Source: Actinomycetes bacterium
Lineage (GTDB): Bacteria; Actinomycetota; Acidimicrobiia; Acidimicrobiales; RAAP-2
Direction of reading: 5' to 3'
Length of the DNA: 64,000 nt
NCBI GenBank assembly: GCA_021846325.1
Contig: JAJZBX010000002.1
Span: forward strand, 124,001 to 188,000
Shown: in pieces, positions 24,914 to 33,985 of the stretch
Layout of the letters: every line of letters begins with the position of its first letter
Position numbering within the stretch: position 1 is the first letter of the stretch
Notes under the pieces: model-generated
Seen by the model: only the letters and a program-made list of their open reading frames with translations
Databases searched by the model: none
What the model was told of the DNA's origin: nothing
Program-made: the position numbers and the translations under genes

Positions 24914-24953
24914 CGCGAAGGCCCTCCGCTCCGAAATTTCGCACCGCTACGAC

Positions 24954-24960
24954 TACTCTA
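24954..24960. promoter_or_regulatory. Symmetric -10 element TACTCTA between ppk and a SEDS gene
   Basis: On the plus strand TACTCT is followed by 6 nt (AAGAGG) and the ATG at 24966. On the minus strand TAGAGT drives ppk with a leader of about 34 nt. One 7-bp element can serve both. Confidence 0.5.
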
Positions 24961-24965
24961 AGAGG

Positions 24966-26333
24966 ATGGCGAAGCATACACGTGCTCTGGCGTCGCCCGC
25001 ACCGTCGGTCGAAGGCGTCGCGCGCCAGTCGCGCTCGACCGAGCTCGGCCTGCTCGCGCTCGCGTGGATTATCGTGAGCGCGTTCTACGTGCTGGCGTGG
25101 CTGGGCGCCGTGGGTCACCTGCCCCCGCGACTCTGGCTCTTCCTGATCGCCATCGTCGTGATCTCCCTGATGATGCACCTCGCCATCAAGCACTACGCGC
25201 CCCAGTCCTCCCAGGTCCTACTGCCGATCGCCACGCTGCTCAACGGCATCGGCTACGTCGAGATCGCCCGATGGGACCCGACGCAGGCCGCGTACCAGTC
25301 GCTCTGGTTCCTCGTCAGCGCGATCGCGTTGATCGTCACCCTGGCCCTCGTTCGCCACGTTCGCGACCTGGACCGCTATCGCTACTTGACCCTCGCGGGC
25401 GCGATCGGCCTGCTGCTGTTGCCGCTGGTTCCCGGTCTCGGCATCAACGTGGGCGGGGCCCGACTGTGGATCGGGCTCGGCCCGATCACCTTCCAGCCGG
25501 TCGAAGTGGCGAAAATTCTCCTCGCGTTCTTCTTCGCGTCGTACTTCGCCGCCAACCGCGAACTGCTCTCGACACCGACCCAGCGTCTCGGCCGACACCT
25601 GATCGTACCGCCCAAGACCCTGCTGCCCATACTCGCCGCCTGGGGCTTCGCCATCGCCGTTTTGGGCGCGGAGAACGACGTGGGCTTCGCGATGCTGCTC
25701 TTCGCGCTCTTCATGGCGATGCTCTGGGTCACGACGGGCCTCAAGACCTACGTTGCCTTCGGCGTTGCGCTCTTCGTCGGCGGCGCCGTCGTCGCCGTGC
25801 GCTTCTTCTCCCAAGTCCACGCCCGCATCAGCCTGTGGATCGACCCCTGGTCGGCCCACAATTTCGCCTTCTCCCACCAGCTGGCCTATGGATGGTTCTC
25901 CCTCGCCGCGGGCGGTGTGACCGGCACGGGACTGGGCCTTGGTCAGTCCGGCACCATCCCTGACGTGACGTCGGACATGATCTTCGCCGCGATCGGTGAA
26001 GAGCTCGGCTTCGTCGGGGTGATCGTGGTGCTGAGCCTGTTCGCCCTGTTCGTCGGCGAAGGGTTTCGCATTGCCCAGCGCGCGCATTCTGACTACGTGC
26101 GCCTCGCCGCCACCGCGCTGACCGCGGTCGTTGGTCTCCAGGCTTTCTTCATCATGGCGGGCGTGCTACGCATCACGCCCTTCACCGGCATCACCCTGCC
26201 GTTCATGGCCTACGGCGGCAGTTCGCTGGTAGCGAACTACATCATCGTCGCGCTGCTGCTGCGCATTTCTCACGAGAACTCCGTCGAGTTGCGCGGCGGT
26301 GAGATTCGGCGCGTGGACCTCACGCGCCGTTAG
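24966..26333 (+). CDS. SEDS-family peptidoglycan glycosyltransferase, RodA/FtsW (Rv0017c-like)
   Basis: 455 aa with about 12 TM segments, a membrane peptidoglycan polymerase working with a class B PBP. It resembles the long actinobacterial RodA (Rv0017c) in its N-terminal extension, in HLAIKHYAPQSSQVLLPIATLLNGIGYV, and in the SEDS core GARLWIGLGPITFQPVEVAKILLAFF, SDMIFAAIGEELGFVG and GITLPFMAYGGSSLVANY. The AAGAGG before the ATG is better read as the leaderless spacer than as a ribosome-binding site. No PBP gene adjoins it. The 3' end overlaps the convergent DUF151 gene by 14 nt. Confidence 0.88.
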   Translation: MAKHTRALASPAPSVEGVARQSRSTELGLLALAWIIVSAFYVLAWLGAVGHLPPRLWLFLIAIVVISLMMHLAIKHYAPQSSQVLLPIATLLNGIGYVEIARWDPTQAAYQSLWFLVSAIALIVTLALVRHVRDLDRYRYLTLAGAIGLLLLPLVPGLGINVGGARLWIGLGPITFQPVEVAKILLAFFFASYFAANRELLSTPTQRLGRHLIVPPKTLLPILAAWGFAIAVLGAENDVGFAMLLFALFMAMLWVTTGLKTYVAFGVALFVGGAVVAVRFFSQVHARISLWIDPWSAHNFAFSHQLAYGWFSLAAGGVTGTGLGLGQSGTIPDVTSDMIFAAIGEELGFVGVIVVLSLFALFVGEGFRIAQRAHSDYVRLAATALTAVVGLQAFFIMAGVLRITPFTGITLPFMAYGGSSLVANYIIVALLLRISHENSVELRGGEIRRVDLTRR

Positions 26334-26823
26334 CGGCCGCCAGGATGTCGTCACGGCACAGTATCGGGGCCACGACCGCCTGTCGCAACGCCATGATCAG
26401 TGCGTCACTGGTGCGACAATCGACGATTTCGCGTCCGCGCGGCGTCATGAGATCGAGTTCACCGAAGTAGACGCCCCCTTCGTAGCGAGTGATTTTGGCG
26501 GCGATCACGTCACACTGGAGCCGCGCGAGCACGCTCGCGAAGAGCTCGTGGGTGCCCGGTCGCCGGCCGGCGTGGTTGTAGAGCGCGGCGTGCATCGCGA
26601 TCGCCTCGGGCAAGGCGACCGGTATCGAGAGGCTCCGGTACGGTGTCTCGGCCTCCATGAGGTGGACCTGCGGCGCGGAATCGGCCAGGTCGAACAGCAC
26701 CGACTCCACGTGGACGACGCGGTAGAACCAGTCGTCGCGCTCGTTCGCCGGCTCGTTCGCCGGCTCGTTTCCCGCGAGCGCGGTGGCGGCGTCTTGGACC
26801 TCGTCGGGCTCGGGTGCGCTCAC
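26320..26823 (-). CDS. Bifunctional nuclease (DUF151) family protein
   Basis: 167 aa of the BFN/DUF151 family, a small alpha-beta domain with reported DNase/RNase activity in plant members and unknown bacterial role. The core is recognisable: VHLMEAETPYRSLSIPVALPEAIAMHAAL, RPGTHELFASVLARL, AAKITRYEGGVYFGEL and DCRTSDALIMALRQ. The N-terminal 28 residues are a low-complexity acidic lead with an NEPA tandem encoded by a 12-bp DNA repeat. GTG at 26823 overlaps the rodA stop as GTGA, so it is the tail of the rodA operon. Confidence 0.85.
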   Translation of the reverse strand: MSAPEPDEVQDAATALAGNEPANEPANERDDWFYRVVHVESVLFDLADSAPQVHLMEAETPYRSLSIPVALPEAIAMHAALYNHAGRRPGTHELFASVLARLQCDVIAAKITRYEGGVYFGELDLMTPRGREIVDCRTSDALIMALRQAVVAPILCRDDILAAANGA

Positions 26824-27965
26824 GAGAGCCCCCCGCGTCGCCGCGAGACCGCGAGCACCACACCGCCGGCGCTGTAGAACACCAGCACCGCCGAACCGCC
26901 GTAACTGAGCAGCGGCAGCGGAATTCCGGTCACCGGCATCATGCCCATGGTCATCCCAATGTTCTCAAAGCAGCTGAAGGCAAAGAAGATGAAAATGCCC
27001 AGGCCGAGCACCCGACCCATGGTGTCGCGCGCCGTGCGACCGATGCGAAACATCCGCAGGGCCACGAAGCCGAGCAGCAAGACGATCGCGAGCGAACCGA
27101 TGAAGCCCAACTGCTCGCCGATGGCGGTGAAGATGAAGTCCGTTCGCTGCTCGGGGACGTAACCCAGCACGGTCTGGAGCCCCCGAAAGAGTCCCGCCCC
27201 GCGCAGCCCGCCCGATCCAATGGCACTCTTGGCGTTGGAGACCTCGTAAATCAGCGGCGCGAGCGCCGGGTTGGTCGAGTTCTGGTTCAAGAACGAGACG
27301 AATCGATCGAACTGGTACTTGCGCAACAGGTCGAAGTAGAGCGCACCGGCGACGCCCGCCGAACCGACCACGACCAGGAAGCTCATGAAGCGCGGCGGGA
27401 CGCCAGCGATCACCATCATGGCCGCCACGACCAGCACGATGATGATCGCCGTGCCCAGGTCGGGCTGGAGCACGATCAGCAGCAGCGGCGTTGCGCCCAT
27501 CACCAGAATTCGCACGACGTCGTACATGGACAGCCCGTCGGCGCGCCGCTGGGTGTAGGTGGCGATCGCCAGGATGATCGTCAGCACCGTGAACTCGCTG
27601 GGCTGGAACTGGATGAAGCCGAGGTTGTACCACCGCTGGGCCCCCAGGGCGCTCTGACCGGCGACGAACACGCCCGCCAGGGCGAACAGCGAGATCACGT
27701 AGAGCGGGGTGGCGAGGATCTCAAAGCGTCGGTAGTCGAAACGCGAGATGACGTACATCACGATGATGCCGATCACGACGAAGAAGCCCTGACGCTCGAG
27801 GTAGTAGTGCGGGTTGTACCCAGCGTCCACCAGCGCCTGTCGAGTCGCCGAGTAGATCATCACGACGCCAATCACGCCGAGCGCCACGAGGCCGGCGAAG
27901 AGGCTCCGGTCCATCGTGTCGCGACTGCGCACGCGCGTGGACGCGGCGAGCAGGGTATCGCTCAC
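26820..27965 (-). CDS. rodA: Rod-shape SEDS glycosyltransferase RodA
   Basis: 381 aa, ten TM segments, the compact RodA form. N-terminal MDRSLFAGLVALGVIGVVMIYS, then SALGAQRWYNLGFIQFQPSEF, QPDLGTAIIIV with the functionally important Asp, TDFIFTAIGEQLGFIG and the C-terminal GIPLPLLSYGGSAVL match the family. It is the second SEDS gene within 3 kb, so division of labour between the two is open. GTG at 27965 overlaps aroE as GTGA, continuing the alaS-ruvX-mltG-aroE series. Confidence 0.93.
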   Translation of the reverse strand: MSDTLLAASTRVRSRDTMDRSLFAGLVALGVIGVVMIYSATRQALVDAGYNPHYYLERQGFFVVIGIIVMYVISRFDYRRFEILATPLYVISLFALAGVFVAGQSALGAQRWYNLGFIQFQPSEFTVLTIILAIATYTQRRADGLSMYDVVRILVMGATPLLLIVLQPDLGTAIIIVLVVAAMMVIAGVPPRFMSFLVVVGSAGVAGALYFDLLRKYQFDRFVSFLNQNSTNPALAPLIYEVSNAKSAIGSGGLRGAGLFRGLQTVLGYVPEQRTDFIFTAIGEQLGFIGSLAIVLLLGFVALRMFRIGRTARDTMGRVLGLGIFIFFAFSCFENIGMTMGMMPVTGIPLPLLSYGGSAVLVFYSAGGVVLAVSRRRGGLS

Positions 27966-28732
27966 GAGATGCTCGCCAGAAGCGCGGCACCGTCAATGGG
28001 CACGTCGAACCACCAAGACATCTGGCGAGCCGCCTGGAAGGCCAGCATGGCCAAGCCATTCGTCGTTCGACACCCGTTTCGTTCGTACTGAAAGCGCCAC
28101 TGAGTCATTCGTGGTTCATACGTTATATCGACCGCCACCGTTGCCGGACTCGCCCCCCGCGCGAGGCTGTCGATTCGCCCCTCGACCGGCGTCGTGTTCA
28201 CGACCAGCTCGAGGCGATCGCCCCGCGTCCCTCGCCGAACGACGTCGTAGTGGGCCGCGAGCCAGTCGACCGGCGCCATGCGGCGCGCCTCAACCTCCAC
28301 GCCCGCGACACCGGCCCCGGCGAGCGCGTCAACAATGGCGCGGGCCGCACCGCCGGCCCCCAGTACCAGTACGCGCGCGCCGCTCAGCTCGAGGCCAAAC
28401 TGGTACGCCAGCGACTCGACGAAGCCAGCGCCGTCGGTATTGGCGCCCCAAAGCCGCCCCCCGCGAACCAGCACCGAGTTGACCGCGCCGATGCGCCGCG
28501 ACGTCTCGTCTACGTCGTCGCACAGCGCGACCGCGGCGGACTTGAGCGGCATGGTGAGTGAGAGCGCATCGACGTTGGTCCCGAGCAGCTCGCGCAGCTT
28601 CGCCATCTCGGTCGCGGCGACCTCAATCGCGACCGACGTGCCGTCTAGCCCCGCCATCGCCAAGCCGGCCACGTGCAGCCGGGGCGAGAGCGAGTGCGCC
28701 ACGGGCGAACCGGCGACCCCGAGACGCCACAT
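27962..28732 (-). CDS. aroE: Shikimate dehydrogenase
   Basis: NADPH-dependent reduction of 3-dehydroshikimate. 256 aa: GSPVAHSLSPRLH substrate site at residue 8, LSLTMPLK with the catalytic Lys near 64, GAVNSVL, NTDGAGF with the catalytic Asp near 98, and dinucleotide loop VLGAGGAARAIV. The adenosine-phosphate motif after the loop is degenerate (EARRMAP rather than NRT). ATG at 28732 overlaps the mltG stop as ATGA. The position downstream of mltG is standard for actinobacteria. Confidence 0.94.
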   Translation of the reverse strand: MWRLGVAGSPVAHSLSPRLHVAGLAMAGLDGTSVAIEVAATEMAKLRELLGTNVDALSLTMPLKSAAVALCDDVDETSRRIGAVNSVLVRGGRLWGANTDGAGFVESLAYQFGLELSGARVLVLGAGGAARAIVDALAGAGVAGVEVEARRMAPVDWLAAHYDVVRRGTRGDRLELVVNTTPVEGRIDSLARGASPATVAVDITYEPRMTQWRFQYERNGCRTTNGLAMLAFQAARQMSWWFDVPIDGAALLASIS

Positions 28733-29721
28733 CAGCTGACCCCGCGCGAGGCGGCCAGGCGTTCGTTGGCCAACTGCTGGGCGAAGGTCGACGAGAACGC
28801 CTCGTTGCCCGAGCGATCCACGACGGTGAAGTACAGCCACGGGCCCGGCGGCGCGTTGAGGACTGCCCGCAACGCCGTCGTCGACACCGTACAGATCGGC
28901 GTCGGCGTCAGACCGTTGGTCAGGTACGTGTTGTAAGGCGAGCGCGTGCGCAGCATCGCGTGGGTCACCGCCCCCCCGTCCATCCCGAGGGCGTACAGGA
29001 TGGTCGCGTCCATCTGCAGCGGCCCACCGCGCGCCAGCCGATTGAAGATCACGCGGGCGACTTTTGGCATGTTACGGGCGTAGTAGCCCTCCTTTTCGAC
29101 GATCGACGCGGCAATCACCAGCTGGTACGCCGAGAGCCCGGCGCGCGTGGTCGACGAGGACAGACCCACCGACGCGGCTTGGGCGTTGAACGACGTCACC
29201 ATCTGTTCAACGAGGACCCGCGGGGTCACCTGAGGGGTCAGGCGATACTGGCCAACCCCGATCAAGCCCTCCAGCGAGCCGCGAGGTGCGTAGGGGCTCC
29301 TCGCCGCTGCTCGCTCAGCGTCGATGACGAAACGGTTGGCGAAGGAGTCACCCACCCGGCTCGCCACCTGGAGTGCGACTTCGTGCAGCGTCAGGCCCGG
29401 CACCACCGAGATGACCGGTGCCGCGAACACGCCCTTGACCGCGGCAAACGACGACGCCTGGCGAAACACGTAGGTGCCGGGGTAGACCGTCGGCGCGCCG
29501 AAGAGGACGGCGTCGAGTCGAAAGGCCAGGGGACTCGCGATGACGCCCGCGGTGTGCAGTTCGTCGGCGATGGTCGACATGGAATCGCCCGCGTGCACCG
29601 TAACGCTCACCGAACGGCCCGGCCCGCCAATCGGGTAGACCTGGAGCACGAACCAGGTGGCGATCACGACCACGACGGCCGCGACCCCACCCATCGCCCA
29701 CCACCAGAATCTACGGGGCAC
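28732..29721 (-). CDS. mltG: Endolytic murein transglycosylase
   Basis: Membrane-anchored lytic transglycosylase that cuts nascent glycan strands. About 329 aa: one N-terminal TM (AAVVVVIATWFVLQVYP), a LysM-like segment (VTVHAGDSMSTIADELHTAGVI), then the YceG domain with the catalytic Glu in IAASIVEKEGYY and the RVIFNRLARGGPLQMDATILYALG block. GTG at 29721 overlaps ruvX by 11 nt; ATG at 29694 is an alternative that still keeps the TM. Works at the outer face of the membrane, in the same operon as rodA. Confidence 0.92.
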   Translation of the reverse strand: MPRRFWWWAMGGVAAVVVVIATWFVLQVYPIGGPGRSVSVTVHAGDSMSTIADELHTAGVIASPLAFRLDAVLFGAPTVYPGTYVFRQASSFAAVKGVFAAPVISVVPGLTLHEVALQVASRVGDSFANRFVIDAERAAARSPYAPRGSLEGLIGVGQYRLTPQVTPRVLVEQMVTSFNAQAASVGLSSSTTRAGLSAYQLVIAASIVEKEGYYARNMPKVARVIFNRLARGGPLQMDATILYALGMDGGAVTHAMLRTRSPYNTYLTNGLTPTPICTVSTTALRAVLNAPPGPWLYFTVVDRSGNEAFSSTFAQQLANERLAASRGVS

Positions 29722-30127
29722 GAAGGAAGTCCAAGTAGTGCTGCAGCAAGATGACCGCCGACGCGCTGTCGAGTCGATCGCGGTGTTCGGCGCTGCGGTG
29801 ACCGGCCGCGTGTAACGCACGGGTCGCCTCACGAGTCGTCAGTCGCTCATCCCATTGGATGATCGACGCGTGGTGCAGCGACTCACGCAACTTGGCAAAG
29901 ACGCCGTCGGCCATCACCGTGCTCGCCGTCTCTCGACCCGACAGCGCAACCGGGCGACCTACCACGATGAGGTCGACGGACTCCTCCTCGATGATCTGGC
30001 CAATCAGCATCACCAAGTCCTCGCCCACGCTCAGCGCCGCTCGAGGAAAGGCCATCGTGCGCGACGAGTCGCTGATGGCGAGCCCGCACCGCTTGGCGCC
30101 GGGATCCAGACCGAGAATCCTACCCAC
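29711..30127 (-). CDS. ruvX: Holliday junction resolvase-like RuvX/YqgF
   Basis: 138 aa RNase H-fold nuclease implicated in rRNA maturation and junction resolution. LGLDPGAKRCGLAISD at the start supplies the first catalytic Asp, VVGRP follows, and DERLTTREA and DSASAVILLQHYLD supply the remaining acidic residues. GTG at 30127 gives the usual family length and lies 4 nt after the alaS stop. The longer in-frame extension upstream would lie within alaS and is rejected. Confidence 0.93.
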   Translation of the reverse strand: MGRILGLDPGAKRCGLAISDSSRTMAFPRAALSVGEDLVMLIGQIIEEESVDLIVVGRPVALSGRETASTVMADGVFAKLRESLHHASIIQWDERLTTREATRALHAAGHRSAEHRDRLDSASAVILLQHYLDFLRAP

Positions 30128-30131
30128 GGGT

Positions 30132-32687
30132 CTACCGCGAGGCGGCCGACGCGAGAACCCGGTCGATGGCGCGCGTGTCACGTCCACCGGCCAGGGCGAG
30201 CCGACTCGTTCCGCCGCCGCCGCCGCCCACCAGCGCCGCCAGCTCCTTGACCAGCGCCCGCGCGTCCAACGACTCGTCGGTGGCTACCGCGATTGCCACC
30301 TTGGCGTCGGCGACCCCGACCAGCACGCACAGTCGACGGCCCCGTCGCTGCAGTTCCTGGGCGACGGCGCGCAGTTGCTCGCCCGCCACGTCGTCGACGC
30401 GCGCGATGACGTTGGCGCCATCGGCGTCGCGGTGCAGTTGCTCCACGAGCGCCGCTAATCGAGCCTGACGCAGGGCGCCCAACTCGCGCTCGACCTCGCG
30501 CTGACGCTCGAGCACGCGATCCAACGCCGGCACCACGTCATCACGCGACGTCTTGAGCGCACCAGCGACCGCGGCGAGAACCCGGTCGAGCTCGCGGCTG
30601 CGCCGCATGGCCCCCAGGCCACTGACCGCCTCGAGGCGTCGCGTGTTGGCGCCGATGGAAGACTCGCTGACGAGCTGGATCTGGCCGATGTCACCGAGTC
30701 GGTCCACGTGGGTACCACCGCAAAACTCGAGGCTGTGCGGACCCGCGCGAACCACGCGCACGCGATCGCCGTACTTGTCGCCGAAGAACGCCACGGCACC
30801 CATGGCCTCGGCCTCGGGCTTGCTGGTCTGAATCGTGTCGACGCCCTCATTGGCGACGACGTCGCCGTTGACCATGGTGAGGACCGCCTCAATCTCCTCG
30901 TCGCGCAGACCGGCGCCGTGGGAGAAGTCGAAGCGCAGACGGTCCGCGGCGACGTAGGAGCCTTGCTGGCGCACGTGGTCACCGAGCACCGTGCGCAGCC
31001 CCGCGTGAAGCAGGTGGGTCGCGGTGTGGTTGCGCCGAGTCGCCTCGCGACGCGCCGGGTCGATCGTGGCGATCGCCACCTGTCCCGGCAGAACCTCGCC
31101 GTGCAGGCGCCCGCGGTGCGCGATCAGCCCGCCCGCGACGGTTTGGGTATCGTCGACCTCGAAGCGGCCGGTCTCGGTGACCACCGTCCCCGCGTCGCCG
31201 ACCTGACCACCCGACTCGGCGTAGAACGGCGAGACCTCGAGGAACAGTTCGCTGAAGGACTCGCCACCGAGCACCGCGATCACTTCGGTCTCCACGCTGT
31301 AGCGCGAGACATCGCGTCCCACGAACTCGGTCTCGCCGTGGCGCTCAAGGATCTCGCGGTACTGCGTGTCGTCGGCCACCCGCAAGGTCTTGGCCGCCGA
31401 GCGCGCTCGCTCACGCTGGGCCCGCATGGCGGCCTCAAAGCCCTCGTGGTCCACCGTCAGCCCCGTCTCTTTGGCCACCTCCTCGGTCAGCTCGATCGGG
31501 AAGCCGTGCGTATCGTGCAGTCGAAACGCGACCTCGCCGGGAATCACCGTCTCGCCGCGAGCGGCGACGAGGCCGCGAGCCTCGTCCAAGAGCGTCATGC
31601 CGGCGCGCAGCGTGCGCTCGAAGCCGGCCTCTTCGCGTTCGAGTATCTCCACGATCAGGTCGCGATCCTTCACGAGCACCGGGTACGCCGTGCCCATCTT
31701 CTCGATGGTCGCGTCGACCAGAGTCTCGACGAGACGAGCCGACGAGCCCGATCGGCGCGCCGCGAGTATCGCGCGACGGATGAGGCGTCGCAGCACGTAG
31801 CCGCGACCCTCGTTGGTCGGCAGCACACCGTCGGCGACCAGCATCGTCATGGCGCGCCCGTGCTCGGCGATGCGCCGGATCGCCACGTCGGCGGACTCGT
31901 CACGTCCGTAGGGACGATCGATCGCTCGAGACGCCGCGTCGAGCAATGGCGCGAAGAGGTCCGTCGCGAAGACTGACTCCACGCCGTTCAGGATCGACAG
32001 GACCCGCTCGAAGCCGGCGCCGGTGTCGATGTTCTTGGTCGGCAGCTCGGTGAGCGATCCACCCGGACCTCGTTCGTACTGCATGAACACCAGATTCCAG
32101 AACTCGACGAAGCGGTCCTCGCCGCCGTGGGCCGGGCCACCGTCGGCCCCGAACGCTTGACCCTTGTCGTAGAAGATCTCCGAACAGGGGCCGCACGGGC
32201 CACTGTCGCCCATCCCCCAGAAGTTGTCCTCGTCGAGCCGTTGGATCCGATCGGGCGCCACCCCGACCACGTCGCGCCAGATGGCTTCGGCCTCGTCGTC
32301 CGACAGATGAACGGTGACCCAGAGTCGGTCCGGATCAAAACCGAACCCCTCGGTGATCAGGCCCCACGCGTACTCAATGGCGCGCTCCTTGAAGTAGTCA
32401 CCGAACGAGAAGTTGCCCATCATCTCAAAGAACGTCAGGTGGCGCTGGGTGGTGCCGATGATCTCGATGTCGGGAACCCGCAAGCACTTTTGGATCGACA
32501 CGGCGCGACGATGCGCCGGGACCTCCTCCTCCAAGAAGTACGGCTTGAAGGGCACCATGCCCGCAATGGTGAACAGCAACGACGGGTCGTGCGGGATCAG
32601 GCTCGCCGAGGGCACCACCGAGTGGTCGCGAGCGGCGAAGTACGACAGAAAGGTTGATCGAAGTTCGGCGGCTTCCACGGCCCTCAC
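30132..32687 (-). CDS. alaS: Alanyl-tRNA synthetase
   Basis: Charges tRNA-Ala; class II synthetase with editing. 851 aa: aminoacylation core (SLLFTIAGMVPFKPYF, RHLTFFEMMGNFSFGDYFK, motif 3 region GYVLRRLIRRAI), editing domain with zinc ligands HTATHLLH and CGGTH, and C-terminal oligomerisation/DHHA1 domain ending in a Gly-rich VGGGGGG loop. GTG at 32687 overlaps the rarA stop as GTGA; GTG at 32678 is a possible alternative. Confidence 0.97.
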   Translation of the reverse strand: MRAVEAAELRSTFLSYFAARDHSVVPSASLIPHDPSLLFTIAGMVPFKPYFLEEEVPAHRRAVSIQKCLRVPDIEIIGTTQRHLTFFEMMGNFSFGDYFKERAIEYAWGLITEGFGFDPDRLWVTVHLSDDEAEAIWRDVVGVAPDRIQRLDEDNFWGMGDSGPCGPCSEIFYDKGQAFGADGGPAHGGEDRFVEFWNLVFMQYERGPGGSLTELPTKNIDTGAGFERVLSILNGVESVFATDLFAPLLDAASRAIDRPYGRDESADVAIRRIAEHGRAMTMLVADGVLPTNEGRGYVLRRLIRRAILAARRSGSSARLVETLVDATIEKMGTAYPVLVKDRDLIVEILEREEAGFERTLRAGMTLLDEARGLVAARGETVIPGEVAFRLHDTHGFPIELTEEVAKETGLTVDHEGFEAAMRAQRERARSAAKTLRVADDTQYREILERHGETEFVGRDVSRYSVETEVIAVLGGESFSELFLEVSPFYAESGGQVGDAGTVVTETGRFEVDDTQTVAGGLIAHRGRLHGEVLPGQVAIATIDPARREATRRNHTATHLLHAGLRTVLGDHVRQQGSYVAADRLRFDFSHGAGLRDEEIEAVLTMVNGDVVANEGVDTIQTSKPEAEAMGAVAFFGDKYGDRVRVVRAGPHSLEFCGGTHVDRLGDIGQIQLVSESSIGANTRRLEAVSGLGAMRRSRELDRVLAAVAGALKTSRDDVVPALDRVLERQREVERELGALRQARLAALVEQLHRDADGANVIARVDDVAGEQLRAVAQELQRRGRRLCVLVGVADAKVAIAVATDESLDARALVKELAALVGGGGGGTSRLALAGGRDTRAIDRVLASAASR

Positions 32688-33985
32688 TCTACTGGCGGGT
32701 CGCTCGGCGCCCGCTCCGTGCGAACCCGCCAGGCGCGCACGGTCGCGGACTCCGCGCCGTGCTCGGACGCGTCGAAGAACGTCGTGCCCACGAGCGAGTC
32801 CGGGAGGTAGGTCTGGTCAACCCAGCCGCGCGGATCGTCGTGGGGATACCGGTAGTTCGCGCCGAAACCTTCGGTGGTCGCCCCCGAGTAGTGCGCATCA
32901 CGCAGGTGATCGGGCACCTCGGCGCCGCCTTGTCGAACCGCGGCGGTGACTGCGCCCAGGGCCCGGGTCACGCTGTTGCTCTTGGACGCGAGCGCGAGGG
33001 CGAGCGTCGCGTGAGCCAGGGTGAGCCGAGCCTCGGGCAGGCCGACGAGCTCCACGGACCGGGCCGCAGCGTCGGCCGTCCACAACGCCGATGGGTCGGC
33101 CAGGCCCACGTCCTCGCTCGCCGCGATGACGAGCCGACGCGCAATGAAGCGCGCGCTCTCGCCACTCTCGAGCAAGGTCACCAACCAGTAGAGTGCGGCG
33201 TCGGGATCGGATCCGCGGATTGACTTGATGAAGGCACTGATCTGGTCGTAGTGCGTGTCTCGCGACTGGTGATACACGCGGCCGTCACGCGCGCGCACCA
33301 CGTGCTCGCTGGCCACGGGCTCCTCGCCGGCGAGCACGATGGCGGTGTCCAGGGTCGTCAGCACCGCTCGCGCGTCACCGTCGGCGCCGTCGACCAGCAC
33401 GTCCAGGGCCGACGACGTTACCTCGCGAGCCCGCAGCGCGGCCCCGCGCAGCGCGAGTTCGCGCAACGCCGACGGCGTCAGCCGACGCAGTCGCCACAGC
33501 GTGGTGCGGCTCAGCAGCGCCGCGTTCACCTCGAAGTACGGGTTCTCCGTCGTTGCGCCGATGAGCACGACGTCGCCGACCTCGGTGGCCGGCAGCAGGA
33601 GGTCCTGCTGCGACCGATTAAACCGGTGCACTTCGTCGATGAACAAGACCGTCGGTCGACCCAGCTCACCGAGGCGACGACGAGCGCCGTCGAGCGCCTC
33701 GCGCACGTCGCGAACGCCGCTCGTGACCGCCGACAGGCTCGTCACGTCGTAGCCGGCACCCAGGGCGGCGAGTCGGGCAATCGTGGTCTTACCGGTGCCA
33801 GCCGGCCCCCAGAGCACCATGGAGGTCAGGCGTCCGGCCGCCACCATCGCGCGCAGGGGGCCACCGGCCCCCACGAGGTGGTCCTGACCGACGACCTCGT
33901 CGAGTGAGCGCGGGCGCAAGAGTTCCGCCAGGGGCGCCGACGCCGCGCGGCGCCGATCGGCGGCGTCATCGAAGAGCGACGTCAG
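32684..33985 (-). CDS. rarA: Replication-associated AAA+ ATPase RarA
   Basis: RarA/MgsA/WRNIP1-type ATPase acting at stalled replication forks. Walker A GPAGTGKTT, Walker B LFIDEVHRFN, sensor 1 GATTENP, and a C-terminal tetramerisation region with HYDQISAFIKSIRGSDPDAALYWL. The family N-terminus (LFDD, then PLAELLRPRSLDEVVGQDHL) lies upstream of the first usable TTG (33919), and no ATG, GTG or TTG precedes it before the aspS frame. CTG at 33985, in a CTGA overlap with the aspS stop and with AAGGG 4-5 nt upstream, is the best start (433 aa). Confidence 0.9.
   Translation of the reverse strand: MTSLFDDAADRRRAASAPLAELLRPRSLDEVVGQDHLVGAGGPLRAMVAAGRLTSMVLWGPAGTGKTTIARLAALGAGYDVTSLSAVTSGVRDVREALDGARRRLGELGRPTVLFIDEVHRFNRSQQDLLLPATEVGDVVLIGATTENPYFEVNAALLSRTTLWRLRRLTPSALRELALRGAALRAREVTSSALDVLVDGADGDARAVLTTLDTAIVLAGEEPVASEHVVRARDGRVYHQSRDTHYDQISAFIKSIRGSDPDAALYWLVTLLESGESARFIARRLVIAASEDVGLADPSALWTADAAARSVELVGLPEARLTLAHATLALALASKSNSVTRALGAVTAAVRQGGAEVPDHLRDAHYSGATTEGFGANYRYPHDDPRGWVDQTYLPDSLVGTTFFDASEHGAESATVRAWRVRTERAPSDPPVE

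Noticed and set aside
26814..28091. Long plus-strand open frame (425 codons) antisense to rodA and aroE
   Set aside because: The translation is rich in His, Arg, Glu, Asp and Gln with no domain, which is the usual shadow of a GC-rich membrane-protein gene; rodA on the other strand is unmistakable.
28558..29754. Plus-strand open frame of 398 codons over aroE and mltG
   Set aside because: Arg/His-rich shadow without a ribosome-binding site or recognisable motif; both minus-strand genes are well supported.
30708..31976. Long plus-strand open frame (422 codons) within alaS
   Set aside because: Antisense shadow with low-complexity charged composition; alaS has all family motifs in the opposite frame.
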